Positions 1 through 9,521 are shown, numbered from the stretch's first letter. The stretch is DNA of 22,145 bases from DATKHF01 sp035510355 (GCA_035510355.1 DATKHF010000021.1:1-22145), one strand, 5' to 3'. Notes: generated by a model from the sequence alone, not told the origin. A program made the numbers and translations.

Positions 1-139
<139 letters not shown>

Positions 140-308
140 AAAGAATCTGCTCTTTGACTTTAGATCGAACATCTAACCCTTAAAAAGGATTAGACTGACT
201 TATTCTAAAACAGTTCAATTGAACTGACGTTGATTTGCACTACTCAATTTTTAACGATCAATGGCGACTTTTCGAGGGACACTCATAGAGACCCACCGTC
301 AAGCCATT
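140..308 (-). other. 16S rRNA leader with hairpins
   Basis: This is the transcribed leader between the predicted start and mature 16S. It holds a perfect 16-bp palindrome CAGTTCAATTGAACTG (211-226), a hairpin with TCTAATCC / GGGTTAGA arms (about 172-195, one G-U pair) and a small AGAT-GTTCG-ATCT hairpin (about 161-173). These may take part in precursor folding or RNase III processing. The matching 3' side of 16S is outside the window, so this cannot be tested here. Confidence 0.5.
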
Positions 309-314
309 CGTACT

Positions 315-344
315 ATCATAGCGCACCATGAGCGCTTAGGTCAA
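315..344 (-). promoter_or_regulatory. Strong sigma70-type promoter for 16S rRNA
   Basis: On the minus strand, -35 TTGACC (344-339) and -10 TATGAT (320-315) are separated by 18 nt. Transcription should start near 308, giving an rRNA leader of about 170 nt. No other promoter is evident between the upstream gene and 16S. Confidence 0.75.
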
Positions 345-379
345 GAGGTAAACAGACCTTCTATGTAGTAATTCCTGCA

Positions 380-1249
380 TCAGTTATGCTTTTGCCTGGC
401 TACTGCTCGGTTTATTGCCAGCTGTTCGAAATTTGTCGTACGGATTAAGGAGTCGTAATATGGCCGCCAAACCTCTTCTGGAACATCCCGCTCAACTACT
501 CCTCGGCTCAGGCTAAGTTTAGCCTTCCATCCCGGATTGCGCTTCCTATTAATTTCCCGGAAGTGTTGTACGGCGTTGTCTATCACGTTAGCTAAAGACA
601 ATTCCGCTATATCATACTCCTGGCTAACCGGTTCTTCTCCGAATATTGGTAGTCCGGGCATAATTTCCATGGCCGCTTTGATTGGATCCTGAGACTGTTG
701 TTTGCTTCTTGCCTTTCTCAACGTATAGCCTAGTTTGTTAGCCTGGCTCTTTAAAGCTACGACGTCTGCTTCGCGAGCTTCGTCCAGAAAGGCTATGGGA
801 TCAAATTTATCTAAAGGGTCCAGAGCATATTCGCGCAACTTACTTCGTAGAGTCACCAGCATACTGCGAGGAAATTCGCGTTCGTCTTTATGCTCAATCG
901 TCAGTCCATGTCGATTAATAATAGCAGCCGGCAAGACATGCGATGGCTTAAACATAAACCACGTATGACCGAGGTTTCCTTCAGAATCAATCTCCTGGAC
1001 GGTTAGTGGCGTTGCCAGTCCCTCGTGGGTAGGTTGGGCTAACGTAAAACCATTTGCTATAGGGTTAACTTCTGGCTCATCGCCCAACATCAGCCTAATA
1101 TGAACTGGTAGTGTTGAACGATACTGAGAACTACTATCACTGAATTGTGTATGCACGTCTTGTGCTAAGGCCCAAATAACTTCAGGTTGGGTGATAATTT
1201 CAGGACCCGGGAATGGAATTCGAGTCTCCGCTAGTTCATAGCCTGACAT
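380..1249 (-). CDS. Hypothetical protein, 289 aa, between gyrA and 16S rRNA
   Basis: I do not recognise the family. The start is well supported: GAGGAG lies 8 nt before the ATG, and the frame closes with TGA. The protein looks soluble and charged, with no signal peptide, membrane segment or Cys cluster. The N-terminal half (about 1-130) looks like a mixed alpha/beta domain containing HTWFMFKPSHVLPAAI. Residues 135-185 are helical and Lys/Arg-rich. The C-terminal part (about 210-289) is helical and ends in RAVARQKHN. It lies 81 nt downstream of gyrA on the same strand and immediately before the rRNA promoter. It could be read through from gyrBA or use a weak promoter of its own (TATACT at 1281-1286, poor -35). 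Composition and length support a real gene; the function is unknown. Confidence 0.8.
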   Translation of the reverse strand: MSGYELAETRIPFPGPEIITQPEVIWALAQDVHTQFSDSSSQYRSTLPVHIRLMLGDEPEVNPIANGFTLAQPTHEGLATPLTVQEIDSEGNLGHTWFMFKPSHVLPAAIINRHGLTIEHKDEREFPRSMLVTLRSKLREYALDPLDKFDPIAFLDEAREADVVALKSQANKLGYTLRKARSKQQSQDPIKAAMEIMPGLPIFGEEPVSQEYDIAELSLANVIDNAVQHFREINRKRNPGWKAKLSLSRGVVERDVPEEVWRPYYDSLIRTTNFEQLAINRAVARQKHN

Positions 1250-1330
1250 ACCATCAGCTCCTCATCTATTAGTAGCCTAGAGTATACGAATCGTTCAACT
1301 TAAGCAAGCACTAGCAAAACTAGGTCAGGC

Positions 1331-3946
1331 CTATTCTGAGGCCTCAGGGTCCGTTTCTGGTTCATCAGCTTCTATTTCGTCGGCTTTGTCGACGAGAGCC
1401 AGCGATACGACTTCATCTTTATCGTTGAGGCGCATAATACGGACCCCCTGGGTTGCGCGACCGAGAGCTGGAATGTTTTTCAAGCCAAGACGGATAGTCT
1501 GACCTTGCTGGCTAATAATAATGACTTCCTGCTCTGCGTTTACAAGTGTTTTAACACCGACGAGTTCACCGGTCTTGCTGTTTACGATAGCTGAGCGAAT
1601 TCCAACACCGCCACGGGCGTGCGGCGTGAACTGTGAGACTTTAGTGCGCTTACCGTAGCCGTATTTACTGATGACGAAGATATCCGAGCCTTCTTCCACA
1701 ATATCCATACCAATGACATGATCACCGGGACGTAAGCGGATGCCGCGGACTCCCCGGGACACTCGACCCATTGGTCTGGCATCACGTTCGTGAAAACGAA
1801 TGGCCTGGCCCTGGCTAGTACTAATAACTATTTCATTTTCGCCAGTAGTCATGCGAATCCACTTCAATTCATCGCCGTCATCAAGATTAATGGCAATGAG
1901 ACCGCTGGTACGGACATTCTGATACTGTTCAAATGGCGTTTTCTTGACTACCCCACGTATGGTACACATAATCAGATTAGCGGCGTTGTCAGTCTTGCTG
2001 ACATTTATAACGCTGCTGACAGTTTCCTCGGGCTGCAACTGCAGTAAATTGACCAGGGCGATACCTTTGGCATTAAGGCCAACCGCTGGCACTTCGTAAG
2101 TCTTCATACGGAAAACCCTGCCCTTGTTCGTAAAGAACAGTAGGAAGTCATGAGTTGAGGCGTTGACAACATGCTCAATAACATCTTCTTCTCTTGTAGC
2201 CATACCTCGTCGACCCTTACCACCCCTTCCCTGGCGTTTATATTCAGCCAATGAGCTACGCTTGATGTAATTAGCTGCCGTGAGAGTAACAGCAACTTGT
2301 TCATCGGCAATCAGGTCTTCATCGCTCATTTTGCCGAGTTCGCTGAGCACAACTTTTGTACGTCGCTCGTCACCGTACTGTTTTTTTAATGCCAACAGCT
2401 CCTCTTTGATAATTTTTAGTATCCTCTTCTCGTCAGCCAGAATAGACTCTAGGCCAGTTATGAGTTTTACGAGTTCAGCCAGCTCATCTTCAATCTTTTG
2501 GCGCTCCAGTCCTGCCAGTGTGCGCAGCTGCATAGCAAGTATTGCTTTAGCCTGAATCTCACTAAGTTTGAACTTTTTAATTAAATTAGCTTGGGCATCC
2601 TCGGTCGTATCGCTGCCACGGATTACGGCAATTACCTCGTCGATGTGGTCAAGTGCGGTTTTCAGTCCCTCAAGAATATGGGCACGCTCACGGGCCTTCT
2701 TAAGCTCAAACTCCGTACGACGACGTATAACGATCTGTCGGTGTTTGATATGCTCTTGCAGGATATCTGTCAGCCCTAAAACACGAGGCTGGATACCATC
2801 AATCAGAGCCATCATATTAAAGTGGAAACTCGTTTGCAAAGGCGTCATTTTGTAGAGCTGGTTGAGTAGTTTCTTGGGGTAGGCATCCTTTTTCAGATCG
2901 ATGACTATGCGAACTTTACCGCGAGCCGTTTCGTCACGTAGGTCGGAAATACCGGTCAGCTTCTTATCTCGGACAAGGTCAGCAATTTTTAGCACAAGCG
3001 TTTCCTTGTTGAGAGCGTAGGGTATCTCTGTAATAACGATCTGATGGCGGCTTTTGTCACCTTCTACAATCTCAGCTACGCCACGCGTGACTACCCCGCC
3101 CCGTCCAGTAGCGTATGCCGTACGGATAGATTCTTTACCGTAGATAACACCGCCCGTTGGGAAATCTGGTCCTTTGACATGCTCAAGCAGGTCATCTAGC
3201 GTAGCTTTAGGGTTATCTATCAGAGTTATTTCAGCATCAACAAGCTCGGCCAAATTATGGGGCGGAATGTTGGTTGCCATGCCAACAGCGATACCTAGCT
3301 GGCCATTCAATAGCAGATTGGGCAATTTCGATGGCAGTACAGTCGGTTCTTGCAGACGACCGTCATAGTTATCACGAAAATCGACGGTTTCTTTGTCTAT
3401 ATCTTCCAATAACTCATCGGCCAGGCGTTCCATTTTTGCTTCGGTATAACGCATGGCTGCCGGCGGGTCACCATCCATCGAACCAAAGTTGCCTTGCCCA
3501 TTAACCAGCATGTACCGCATTGCCCATGGCTGGGCCATACGTACCATCGAATCATAGATTGCGGCATCGCCGTGCGGGTGATAATCGCCCATAACAGCAC
3601 CGACAACATTGGCACTCTTACGGTGCCTAGCTCCGGAGCGAAGGCCATCACGGTTCATAGCATATAAGATACGTCTATGGACGGGTTTAAGACCATCTCT
3701 GACGTCAGGTAAAGCTCTATCGATGATAACACTCATTGAATAGCGTAAATAGCTATCTTCCATGACGTTTTCTACGGTACGGAGCTCTACGGTACGTGAG
3801 TGGCCCGAGTCGAGATCATCCGCGAGAAGCGCAACGCCCTGCCTTCGTTCTTCCATTGACTTCTCAACAACTGGTTCAGCCGGTTCAATCGGCTCTATAG
3901 GTTCGATTATTTCATCATCCGGTTGGTTGACTGGCTCGTCGTCCAT
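1331..3946 (-). CDS. gyrA: DNA gyrase subunit A
   Basis: GyrA cleaves and religates DNA in the A2B2 gyrase that introduces negative supercoils. The breakage-reunion domain runs from about residue 55 to 540, with the catalytic tyrosine at Y167 in AAMRYTEAKM. The C-terminal beta-pinwheel follows. Its GyrA box at 572-578 reads QGRGGKG (canonical QRRGGKG), which marks gyrase rather than topoisomerase IV. The length of 871 aa is normal. The first ~45 residues are a nonconserved acidic tail with an EPIEPIEPAEP repeat; M31 is an alternative start. In the quinolone-binding region the residue matching E. coli Ser83 is Ala128, with Asp132 matching Asp87. The start lies 3 nt after the gyrB stop, so the two are co-transcribed and probably translationally coupled. 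The C-terminus is acidic. Confidence 0.97.
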   Translation of the reverse strand: MDDEPVNQPDDEIIEPIEPIEPAEPVVEKSMEERRQGVALLADDLDSGHSRTVELRTVENVMEDSYLRYSMSVIIDRALPDVRDGLKPVHRRILYAMNRDGLRSGARHRKSANVVGAVMGDYHPHGDAAIYDSMVRMAQPWAMRYMLVNGQGNFGSMDGDPPAAMRYTEAKMERLADELLEDIDKETVDFRDNYDGRLQEPTVLPSKLPNLLLNGQLGIAVGMATNIPPHNLAELVDAEITLIDNPKATLDDLLEHVKGPDFPTGGVIYGKESIRTAYATGRGGVVTRGVAEIVEGDKSRHQIVITEIPYALNKETLVLKIADLVRDKKLTGISDLRDETARGKVRIVIDLKKDAYPKKLLNQLYKMTPLQTSFHFNMMALIDGIQPRVLGLTDILQEHIKHRQIVIRRRTEFELKKARERAHILEGLKTALDHIDEVIAVIRGSDTTEDAQANLIKKFKLSEIQAKAILAMQLRTLAGLERQKIEDELAELVKLITGLESILADEKRILKIIKEELLALKKQYGDERRTKVVLSELGKMSDEDLIADEQVAVTLTAANYIKRSSLAEYKRQGRGGKGRRGMATREEDVIEHVVNASTHDFLLFFTNKGRVFRMKTYEVPAVGLNAKGIALVNLLQLQPEETVSSVINVSKTDNAANLIMCTIRGVVKKTPFEQYQNVRTSGLIAINLDDGDELKWIRMTTGENEIVISTSQGQAIRFHERDARPMGRVSRGVRGIRLRPGDHVIGMDIVEEGSDIFVISKYGYGKRTKVSQFTPHARGGVGIRSAIVNSKTGELVGVKTLVNAEQEVIIISQQGQTIRLGLKNIPALGRATQGVRIMRLNDKDEVVSLALVDKADEIEADEPETDPEASE

Positions 3947-3949
3947 GAT

Positions 3950-5932
3950 TTAGATATCCAAATCCTTAACGAATTTAGCATTAGTCTGTATGAAACTTTT
4001 ACGGGGCTCTACTTCGGAGCCCATAAGCTTGTTAAAAATAGCGTCAGCTTTTTCGGCATCAGCCACTCTTACTTGTACCAGCACTCGTTTATCGGGGTTC
4101 ATGGTAGTTTCGAAAAGCTGGTCCGCATCCATCTCGCCAAGACCCTTGTAGCGTTTTTGTTCGACAAAGCCGGCCTGCTTATAGCGCTCAATGTCTGTAC
4201 CTATCTTAGTGCCATCATTTTGGCGCTTGTCGATCTCAGCGTCCAGGACTACATCGAGCTGATCTTCATCGTATATAAAGATACTCGATTTGCGACCGGT
4301 TCGGATAAGCTCAAACAGTGGCGGCTTTGCCAGGTAGATATGGCCACCGTCAATTATCGGTTTCATGTAGCGGAAGAAAAAAGTCATGAGCAGGGTACTA
4401 ATGTGGCTGCCGTCAACGTCGGCATCGGTCATAATAATGATACGGTCGTAACGTAAACCATCTTTGTCGAAAGATTCTTCTATACCAACACCTAGCGCTT
4501 TAATAAGGCTAACGATTTCGTTATTGCCAAGCATTTTATCAAGACGAGCACGTTCGACATTTAGAACCTTACCTCTCAAAGGTAAGATAGCCTGGCTCTT
4601 GCTATCTCGGCCAGATTTTGCCGAACCACCAGCCGAATCACCCTCCACTAGATAGAGCTCGGAGTTTTTGGGGTCTTTATTCGAACAGTCTGCAAGTTTA
4701 CCGGGCATACTGGCGCCGTCTAGTATGCCTTTACGCAATATATTGTCGCGAGCGGCGCGGGCAGCTTTGCGGGCGCGGGCAGCCAGCAGGGCTTTACCGA
4801 CAATCTTACGAGCGACTGCTGGGTGCTCTTCCAAGTAATAGTTTAAGTGTTCACCCAAAACTTGCTCCACGATACCGCGAACCTCCGGATTGCCAAGTTT
4901 GTTCTTTGTCTGGCCTTCAAACTGGGGATCAGGCAGCTTCACCAGGATGATAGCAGTCAGACCTTCACGGGTATCTTCACCTGACAGATTTTCTTCTTTT
5001 TCCTTCAGTAGTCCCTGTTTACGGGCATAATCATTGATCACTCTCGTCAGTGCAGCCCGAAAGCCCGTTAGATGTGTTCCGCCGTCGGGGTTAAGCACAT
5101 TATTGGCGAATGCCTTTATAGTCTCGGTATAGGCATCAGTATATTGGAAGGAAATCTCGACTTGGATCTCCTTGATAGTTTTATCTACATAGAAAATATC
5201 ATCATCCACCACCTCTCGGCCAATATTCAAGTGTTTGACGTAACTTTGTATACCGCCTTCAAAGTAAAAGCTATAACGCCGGCCTGTTGCTTCTTCTTCC
5301 AGTGAAGTATGCACGCCTTTTGTAAGATAGGCGGCATGGCGCAAGCGGTCTAAAATAGTTTCATAATTAAACTGAACGCTCTCAAAAATTGAGGTATCGG
5401 CGTAGAAGGTAATCTCAGTACCAGATTTGTCAGATTTGCCAGTTTCTTTTAGATCGGCCAGCGGCGCGCCTTTGGCATATTCTTGTTCAAAAGTTTTTCC
5501 ATCACGATGGACGGTTATCTTGAAGCGCTCCGATAAGCCGTTTACAACGCTGACACCAACACCGTGAAGTCCTCCGGACACTTTGTAACCACTGCCGCCG
5601 AACTTACCACCCGCATGAAGGACAGTCAGTACGGTTTCAACGGTACTTTTACCTGTTTTTGGATGTATGTCGGTTGGAATACCGCGGCCATTGTCGATAA
5701 CCGTAATACCGCCATCGGCCAGCATTTTGACTGATATGCGGTTGGCGTGTCCTCCCAAGGCTTCATCGATACCGTTATCTACGATTTCCCAAACAAGATG
5801 GTGCAATCCCTCGATACCAGTACCGCCAATATACATACCCGGACGCTTACGGACCGGCTCTAACCCCTCGAGCACAGTAATTTGCTCAGAGGAGTAACCG
5901 GACTTTTTTGTCTTACCCTCAGCCACTACCAA
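3950..5932 (-). CDS. gyrB: DNA gyrase subunit B
   Basis: GyrB is the ATPase subunit of gyrase. The GHKL domain has the catalytic Glu in WEIVDNGIDEA (E49, N53), D80 in VIDNGRGIP, and the GLHGVGVSVVN ATP-lid segment (121-131). The TOPRIM domain has EGDSAGG (E430) and the metal-binding MTDADVDGSH (501-510). KRYKGLGEMD near the C-terminus completes the family. At 660 aa it is the short form, like Bacillus, without the large insert of E. coli GyrB. The start is TTG at 5932 with GAGG about 4-5 nt upstream; GTG two codons later is an alternative with wider spacing. It is the first gene of gyrB-gyrA and has its own promoter at 5987-6015. A TOPRIM/GHKL protein directly followed by a GyrA with a GyrA box makes ParE unlikely. 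Confidence 0.97.
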   Translation of the reverse strand: MVVAEGKTKKSGYSSEQITVLEGLEPVRKRPGMYIGGTGIEGLHHLVWEIVDNGIDEALGGHANRISVKMLADGGITVIDNGRGIPTDIHPKTGKSTVETVLTVLHAGGKFGGSGYKVSGGLHGVGVSVVNGLSERFKITVHRDGKTFEQEYAKGAPLADLKETGKSDKSGTEITFYADTSIFESVQFNYETILDRLRHAAYLTKGVHTSLEEEATGRRYSFYFEGGIQSYVKHLNIGREVVDDDIFYVDKTIKEIQVEISFQYTDAYTETIKAFANNVLNPDGGTHLTGFRAALTRVINDYARKQGLLKEKEENLSGEDTREGLTAIILVKLPDPQFEGQTKNKLGNPEVRGIVEQVLGEHLNYYLEEHPAVARKIVGKALLAARARKAARAARDNILRKGILDGASMPGKLADCSNKDPKNSELYLVEGDSAGGSAKSGRDSKSQAILPLRGKVLNVERARLDKMLGNNEIVSLIKALGVGIEESFDKDGLRYDRIIIMTDADVDGSHISTLLMTFFFRYMKPIIDGGHIYLAKPPLFELIRTGRKSSIFIYDEDQLDVVLDAEIDKRQNDGTKIGTDIERYKQAGFVEQKRYKGLGEMDADQLFETTMNPDKRVLVQVRVADAEKADAIFNKLMGSEVEPRKSFIQTNAKFVKDLDI

Positions 5933-5986
5933 TACACCTCAATTACTCAGTTATAACAATATTGCAAGTTTTTTCCCACTGCTTCT

Positions 5987-6015
5987 ATTATAACGTATTA
6001 CTACTTTTTGGACAA
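5987..6015 (-). promoter_or_regulatory. gyrBA promoter
   Basis: On the minus strand, -35 TTGTCC (6015-6010), a 17-nt spacer and a perfect -10 TATAAT (5992-5987). The predicted start near 5980 leaves a leader of about 48 nt ending in the GAGG ribosome site of gyrB. Nothing else is seen in the 130-bp gap. Confidence 0.8.
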
Positions 6016-6062
6016 CGTCCCTGGGATTGACTACGTTAGCTTCCATAACTATCTGGTATTTA

Positions 6063-9000
6063 CTAGGTGCTACCGGTAGTCTGGCTGTCGGTTTTTTTCT
6101 TTAATTCGCTGGCCAGGTGAAAAGAGCCGTCGTGATCAATAAAAATAGTGTCCCCTTCGTTCGGGTGCACCTCGGAGTCGGGTCCAAGCTTATTTGGAAC
6201 ACTTGGTGCTTTAAGCTCCTGCTTGAGTTCAGCAGCTATTTGATCAACCTCGTGTTTCGCCAACTCATCACTGGAAATATTTTTAGCGGTAGTCGGTGGA
6301 GATGCGGCCGGTGTTGCTGGTGGGCCTTTGGGCGGTTGAGGTGTCTTGGGTTTGCTGGCCACACGCGCTGGAGTATTAGTGCTCTTTAAGGGACTTGGGG
6401 CCAGTTGCTTGGTAGGTGCAGGCGGCGTGGTGGTGGCCGGTGTTCGTGCAGCTGGCTTGTTGGCAGGTATAGCTGATGGAGCTGAGGCTGAACTGGGAGC
6501 CTGGAAGCCTTGACGCTTACTAAGCCACTCGTCAAGGAATGAGGAGCCACTCGGTGCAGGTTTTGGTTGAGCCGGCAGGCCACCGGCCAAATTTGGACCC
6601 GCGCCTGGAGCCAAAGCCGCTCCGTTGCGGGCTTGTCCCCCAAATCCAGATCCAGATCCAGCAGGTAAAGCTTTTGTTGTCATTCTTTTAGTGATTTCAG
6701 CTTCGACAATCGACCTTGGTCGACCGAATTTAGCAGATGAAAGCTGTTTAAGAGCTACAGCCAGGCGTGGCCGCGGTGTACCAAGCGGTGGCAGTGTCGC
6801 CATACTAAACGGCTGAGTTGGTATGCCACCGATAAGCGTGCGAACGATGGTGTTGTGATTTGGAACACGGAGTAGGTCATCACTGTCAAACGTCGGATGA
6901 AAGTACTTACCAAGTGACTCAACATCATTTTGACCTATACGGAAAGCTACGATTGTGCCCATGTTGCCAAATACTGCATCACGAACTTCTTGGGTTAATT
7001 GTGTTGTAAATTGGTTGGCAACAATAAGATTAAGGTGATATTTACGAGCTTCGGACATGATTGTAGCAAAACTGTCGGTAGAAAAATTCTGAAACTCGTC
7101 AACATAGAGGCTAAAGTCCACCCGTTGGTCTTCCGGAATATCTGATCGACTCATTGCCGCAGCCTGGAACTTCATCACGAAAACCATGCCTAGTAGTTTA
7201 GAATTTAAATCACCGGTCCGGCCTTTACTCAAGTTAACAAGCAAAATTTTCTTGTTGTCCATAACGTTACGCAAGTCAAAGGCACTTTTTGTTTGCCCTA
7301 TAACGTTACGCATCATTTCGTTGCTTAAGAAGGCGCCAAATTTACTGACAAACCAGCTATTAATTTCCCCAGCATCATTGGAGCGCTGACTGGCCGGATA
7401 TTCTTTCTGCCAGAAATCGAGAACGTTAATGTCTTTAACGTATTGGAGCTTCTGTTGTAAAAATTTCGGATCACGGAATAACTTCGGAATGTCAACGAAT
7501 GTACCACCTTCCGGATCGGCCATAATTGCCTGTGCGGCATTTCTAAAAATATGCTCATAACGGGGGCCCATGATACCTTGATGTTGTGGGTCATACAACT
7601 TTTGAAGCATATTTAAAGCTTCCTGTATCAAAAAATCTTTCTGGTCTTCATGTTGGAATTCGAACAAATTAAGTCCCATAGGATATTCCATGTCAGCTGG
7701 GCTGAAGTAGATAATGTCTTCAGTACGTTCTTTTGGCACCATAGCCATCAAGCGTTCTACTACGTCACCGTGGGGATCGACAAAAGCAAAACCGTTACCA
7801 TTAAGCATGTCCTGAAGCGCTAGGTTTTCTAGAAAAGTTGATTTACCGGTACCAGTTTGACCGACAACATACATGTGCCTTTGACGGTCGTTTAACGATA
7901 GACGGATAGGTTTCTTGCTGCCACGGAACAGATTATAGCCAAGCAGTAAGCCCTCTTCAGGAATATTGCGTGGCCCGTCGACTTGCTTGGAGGCTTGACG
8001 GGTTAGCTGTGATGTTGGTATGTCTCGTTCATCTGGAAAGTGAAACAGCGAAGCAAGTTCTACAGAATTAAGGATATCCTTATTATGATGTTGCGGGAAA
8101 AAGCGCATGATGTACGACGTTACAAGCGATTCAATATCTTTGGCCGGTGCATATTTAAAGCCGTTCCTGTTAGGAGCATCATACAAATTAAAGCTAGCTA
8201 CGATGTTATTCAAGATAGCTGCCGCCCTCTGATTGATATTCGATGACACTACTACACGTATAGCCACCTCAAAACCGGCATGCCGGGTCTTCTCATCGAT
8301 GGCATCAAGTGTAGTCTGTTCCATATGGGACAGTTCGGGCTTCTTGGATTCACCGTCTTTATTGGCTTCGGGTACTTTCGCAAAGGCAACAGCTATATCT
8401 TTGGCAAGGCTACCGAATGCCAAACCCTTGTGGCCTTTACGCTTTTTTTCTGCTAGGTCAGTAGCTGTCTTGCGCCAGGATGGGTCGGTTGGTCTCAACA
8501 TAATTTGGACACCGACACCGTCCTCTTTGCCAAGAGTCGACAAAGAGTTCAGAAGTGACTGCATGGTATCGCGTTTTAAGTCCTGGTAGGTGGCAATTGG
8601 GAAAGCATAGTGCTCCTTAAGTGTGAGATCACCGCCTACAGTACCGTTAATTTTGCCGACAGAACTAAAAATATTATGTTCGGCAACTTCTTCCAATCGA
8701 GCAGTCGGGTAAGCACTATTAATTGCCTGTTTTACAACCTCCACCAAAGTAACAGGTACGGCTGCATAGTAATAGACAAAGCCCTGGGTACCAACAATTT
8801 CAAAAACAATATGCCGTTGACCATAAAATACTCTCTTGAAGCTCTTTTCAAATGTGCTGGCTATAATGTCGTAAATAATGGTGGCTCTACTAATAGTTTC
8901 ATCGGTTACGTCACGGGTGTCTCGGGTACCCACTTCTGTATCATCGCTCGGTGGTGGCAGGTGGATGAACAGAGGTACCATTTTAAGCCCTCGCTCATAG

Positions 9001-9104
9001 TTCTTTTGTTCACGATGTGTTTTACGCAGTTGCAAAAATAATACTGGTGCCACTACTAAAGCCACTAAAAAAATTATGGCTAGGATGATAAGTAAGATGG
9101 TCAT
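6063..9104 (-). CDS. Membrane-anchored VirD4/TraG/HerA-like ATPase, 1013 aa
   Basis: This is an AAA+/RecA-type ATPase related to type IV coupling proteins (DUF87, TraG/TraD C-terminal class). One N-terminal membrane helix (about 2-25) is followed by a family-specific domain (about 30-380). The ATPase core has Walker A GQTGTGKST (415-423), FVDPHGD just after it, and Walker B LYVDEFQNF (D669/E670) with NLIVANQFTTQL following. A Pro/Ala-rich, probably disordered linker spans about 815-945. A short conserved-looking tail contains EGDTIFIDHDGSFH (983-996). By homology it would move DNA or protein across the membrane as a hexamer. No relaxase, VirB4 or pilus gene is in the window, so conjugation cannot be claimed. 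It starts 7 nt after the small gene upstream. The ribosome site is weak, so translation coupling is likely. The substrate is unknown. Confidence 0.88.
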   Translation of the reverse strand: MTILLIILAIIFLVALVVAPVLFLQLRKTHREQKNYERGLKMVPLFIHLPPPSDDTEVGTRDTRDVTDETISRATIIYDIIASTFEKSFKRVFYGQRHIVFEIVGTQGFVYYYAAVPVTLVEVVKQAINSAYPTARLEEVAEHNIFSSVGKINGTVGGDLTLKEHYAFPIATYQDLKRDTMQSLLNSLSTLGKEDGVGVQIMLRPTDPSWRKTATDLAEKKRKGHKGLAFGSLAKDIAVAFAKVPEANKDGESKKPELSHMEQTTLDAIDEKTRHAGFEVAIRVVVSSNINQRAAAILNNIVASFNLYDAPNRNGFKYAPAKDIESLVTSYIMRFFPQHHNKDILNSVELASLFHFPDERDIPTSQLTRQASKQVDGPRNIPEEGLLLGYNLFRGSKKPIRLSLNDRQRHMYVVGQTGTGKSTFLENLALQDMLNGNGFAFVDPHGDVVERLMAMVPKERTEDIIYFSPADMEYPMGLNLFEFQHEDQKDFLIQEALNMLQKLYDPQHQGIMGPRYEHIFRNAAQAIMADPEGGTFVDIPKLFRDPKFLQQKLQYVKDINVLDFWQKEYPASQRSNDAGEINSWFVSKFGAFLSNEMMRNVIGQTKSAFDLRNVMDNKKILLVNLSKGRTGDLNSKLLGMVFVMKFQAAAMSRSDIPEDQRVDFSLYVDEFQNFSTDSFATIMSEARKYHLNLIVANQFTTQLTQEVRDAVFGNMGTIVAFRIGQNDVESLGKYFHPTFDSDDLLRVPNHNTIVRTLIGGIPTQPFSMATLPPLGTPRPRLAVALKQLSSAKFGRPRSIVEAEITKRMTTKALPAGSGSGFGGQARNGAALAPGAGPNLAGGLPAQPKPAPSGSSFLDEWLSKRQGFQAPSSASAPSAIPANKPAARTPATTTPPAPTKQLAPSPLKSTNTPARVASKPKTPQPPKGPPATPAASPPTTAKNISSDELAKHEVDQIAAELKQELKAPSVPNKLGPDSEVHPNEGDTIFIDHDGSFHLASELKKKTDSQTTGST

Positions 9105-9111
9105 TTGAAAT

Positions 9112-9504
9112 TTACTTCAGTTTTACGATTTTGTTGTAGCGTTTTTGCATATAATCGGCCTTGAGAACTGTTAGATCTTCACTCTGTTTATAGGGGTCCT
9201 CGATGGTGCTGTTTACAATGGCCTTCGCCTTATGTACCCACTCCGGTTCTATGACGTCTTTATCGTCAGCTACTTGCAAAGTGGTAGTTTGATTAATCAC
9301 GGCAGTAGCCTGATTACTAGCGGGTGATGAATTTATTGGTAAGGGCAACGGAATAGCGGTCATTGACGCTACTTGTCCGGTGGCTACTGGCACTGCCGGC
9401 TCAGCGGCAACCTGAGAATCTAATGCTGGCAAGGTGATGACAGGCACTTTGCCCGTTGCTGGCGCTGGCGTTCCGGCGGTTTGGCTATTATTCGGCGGAT
9501 TCAT
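9112..9504 (-). CDS. Small Pro/Ala-rich protein preceding the VirD4-like ATPase
   Basis: A 130-aa protein of unknown function. Residues 1-80 are low complexity (Pro, Ala, Thr, Gln) and probably disordered. Residues 84-130 look like a compact, conserved helical module containing EPEWVHKAKAIV, EDPYKQSEDL and KADYMQKRYNK. I recall similar C-terminal modules in hypothetical proteins of other Patescibacteria, but could not check. It has no signal peptide or membrane segment. It sits 7 nt before the ATPase gene, so the two are probably a functional pair, for example an ATPase and its adaptor. TATAAT (9512-9517) ends 7 nt before the ATG and no Shine-Dalgarno is visible, which suggests a leaderless mRNA. 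Confidence 0.82.
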   Translation of the reverse strand: MNPPNNSQTAGTPAPATGKVPVITLPALDSQVAAEPAVPVATGQVASMTAIPLPLPINSSPASNQATAVINQTTTLQVADDKDVIEPEWVHKAKAIVNSTIEDPYKQSEDLTVLKADYMQKRYNKIVKLK

Positions 9505-9511
9505 ACTTTCT

Positions 9512-9517
9512 ATTATA
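9512..9517 (-). promoter_or_regulatory. -10 box of the small-protein/ATPase unit (leaderless type)
   Basis: A perfect TATAAT on the minus strand, ending 7 nt before the ATG at 9504. The start of transcription would fall on or next to the start codon. No good -35 is seen (ACGCAA at the 17-nt position). Confidence 0.55.
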
Positions 9518-9521
9518 CAGC

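Noticed and set aside
148..158. TGCTCTTTGAC, resembling an rRNA boxA antiterminator
   Set aside because: It is on the plus strand, antisense to the 16S leader, so it would not be present in the rRNA transcript.
3923..4456. Open frame of 177 codons on the plus strand inside gyrA/gyrB
   Set aside because: It is antisense to strongly conserved gyrase sequence, with no ribosome site or recognisable protein.
8610..9041. Open frame of 143 codons on the plus strand inside the ATPase gene
   Set aside because: Antisense shadow of a well-supported coding region; its composition is not protein-like.
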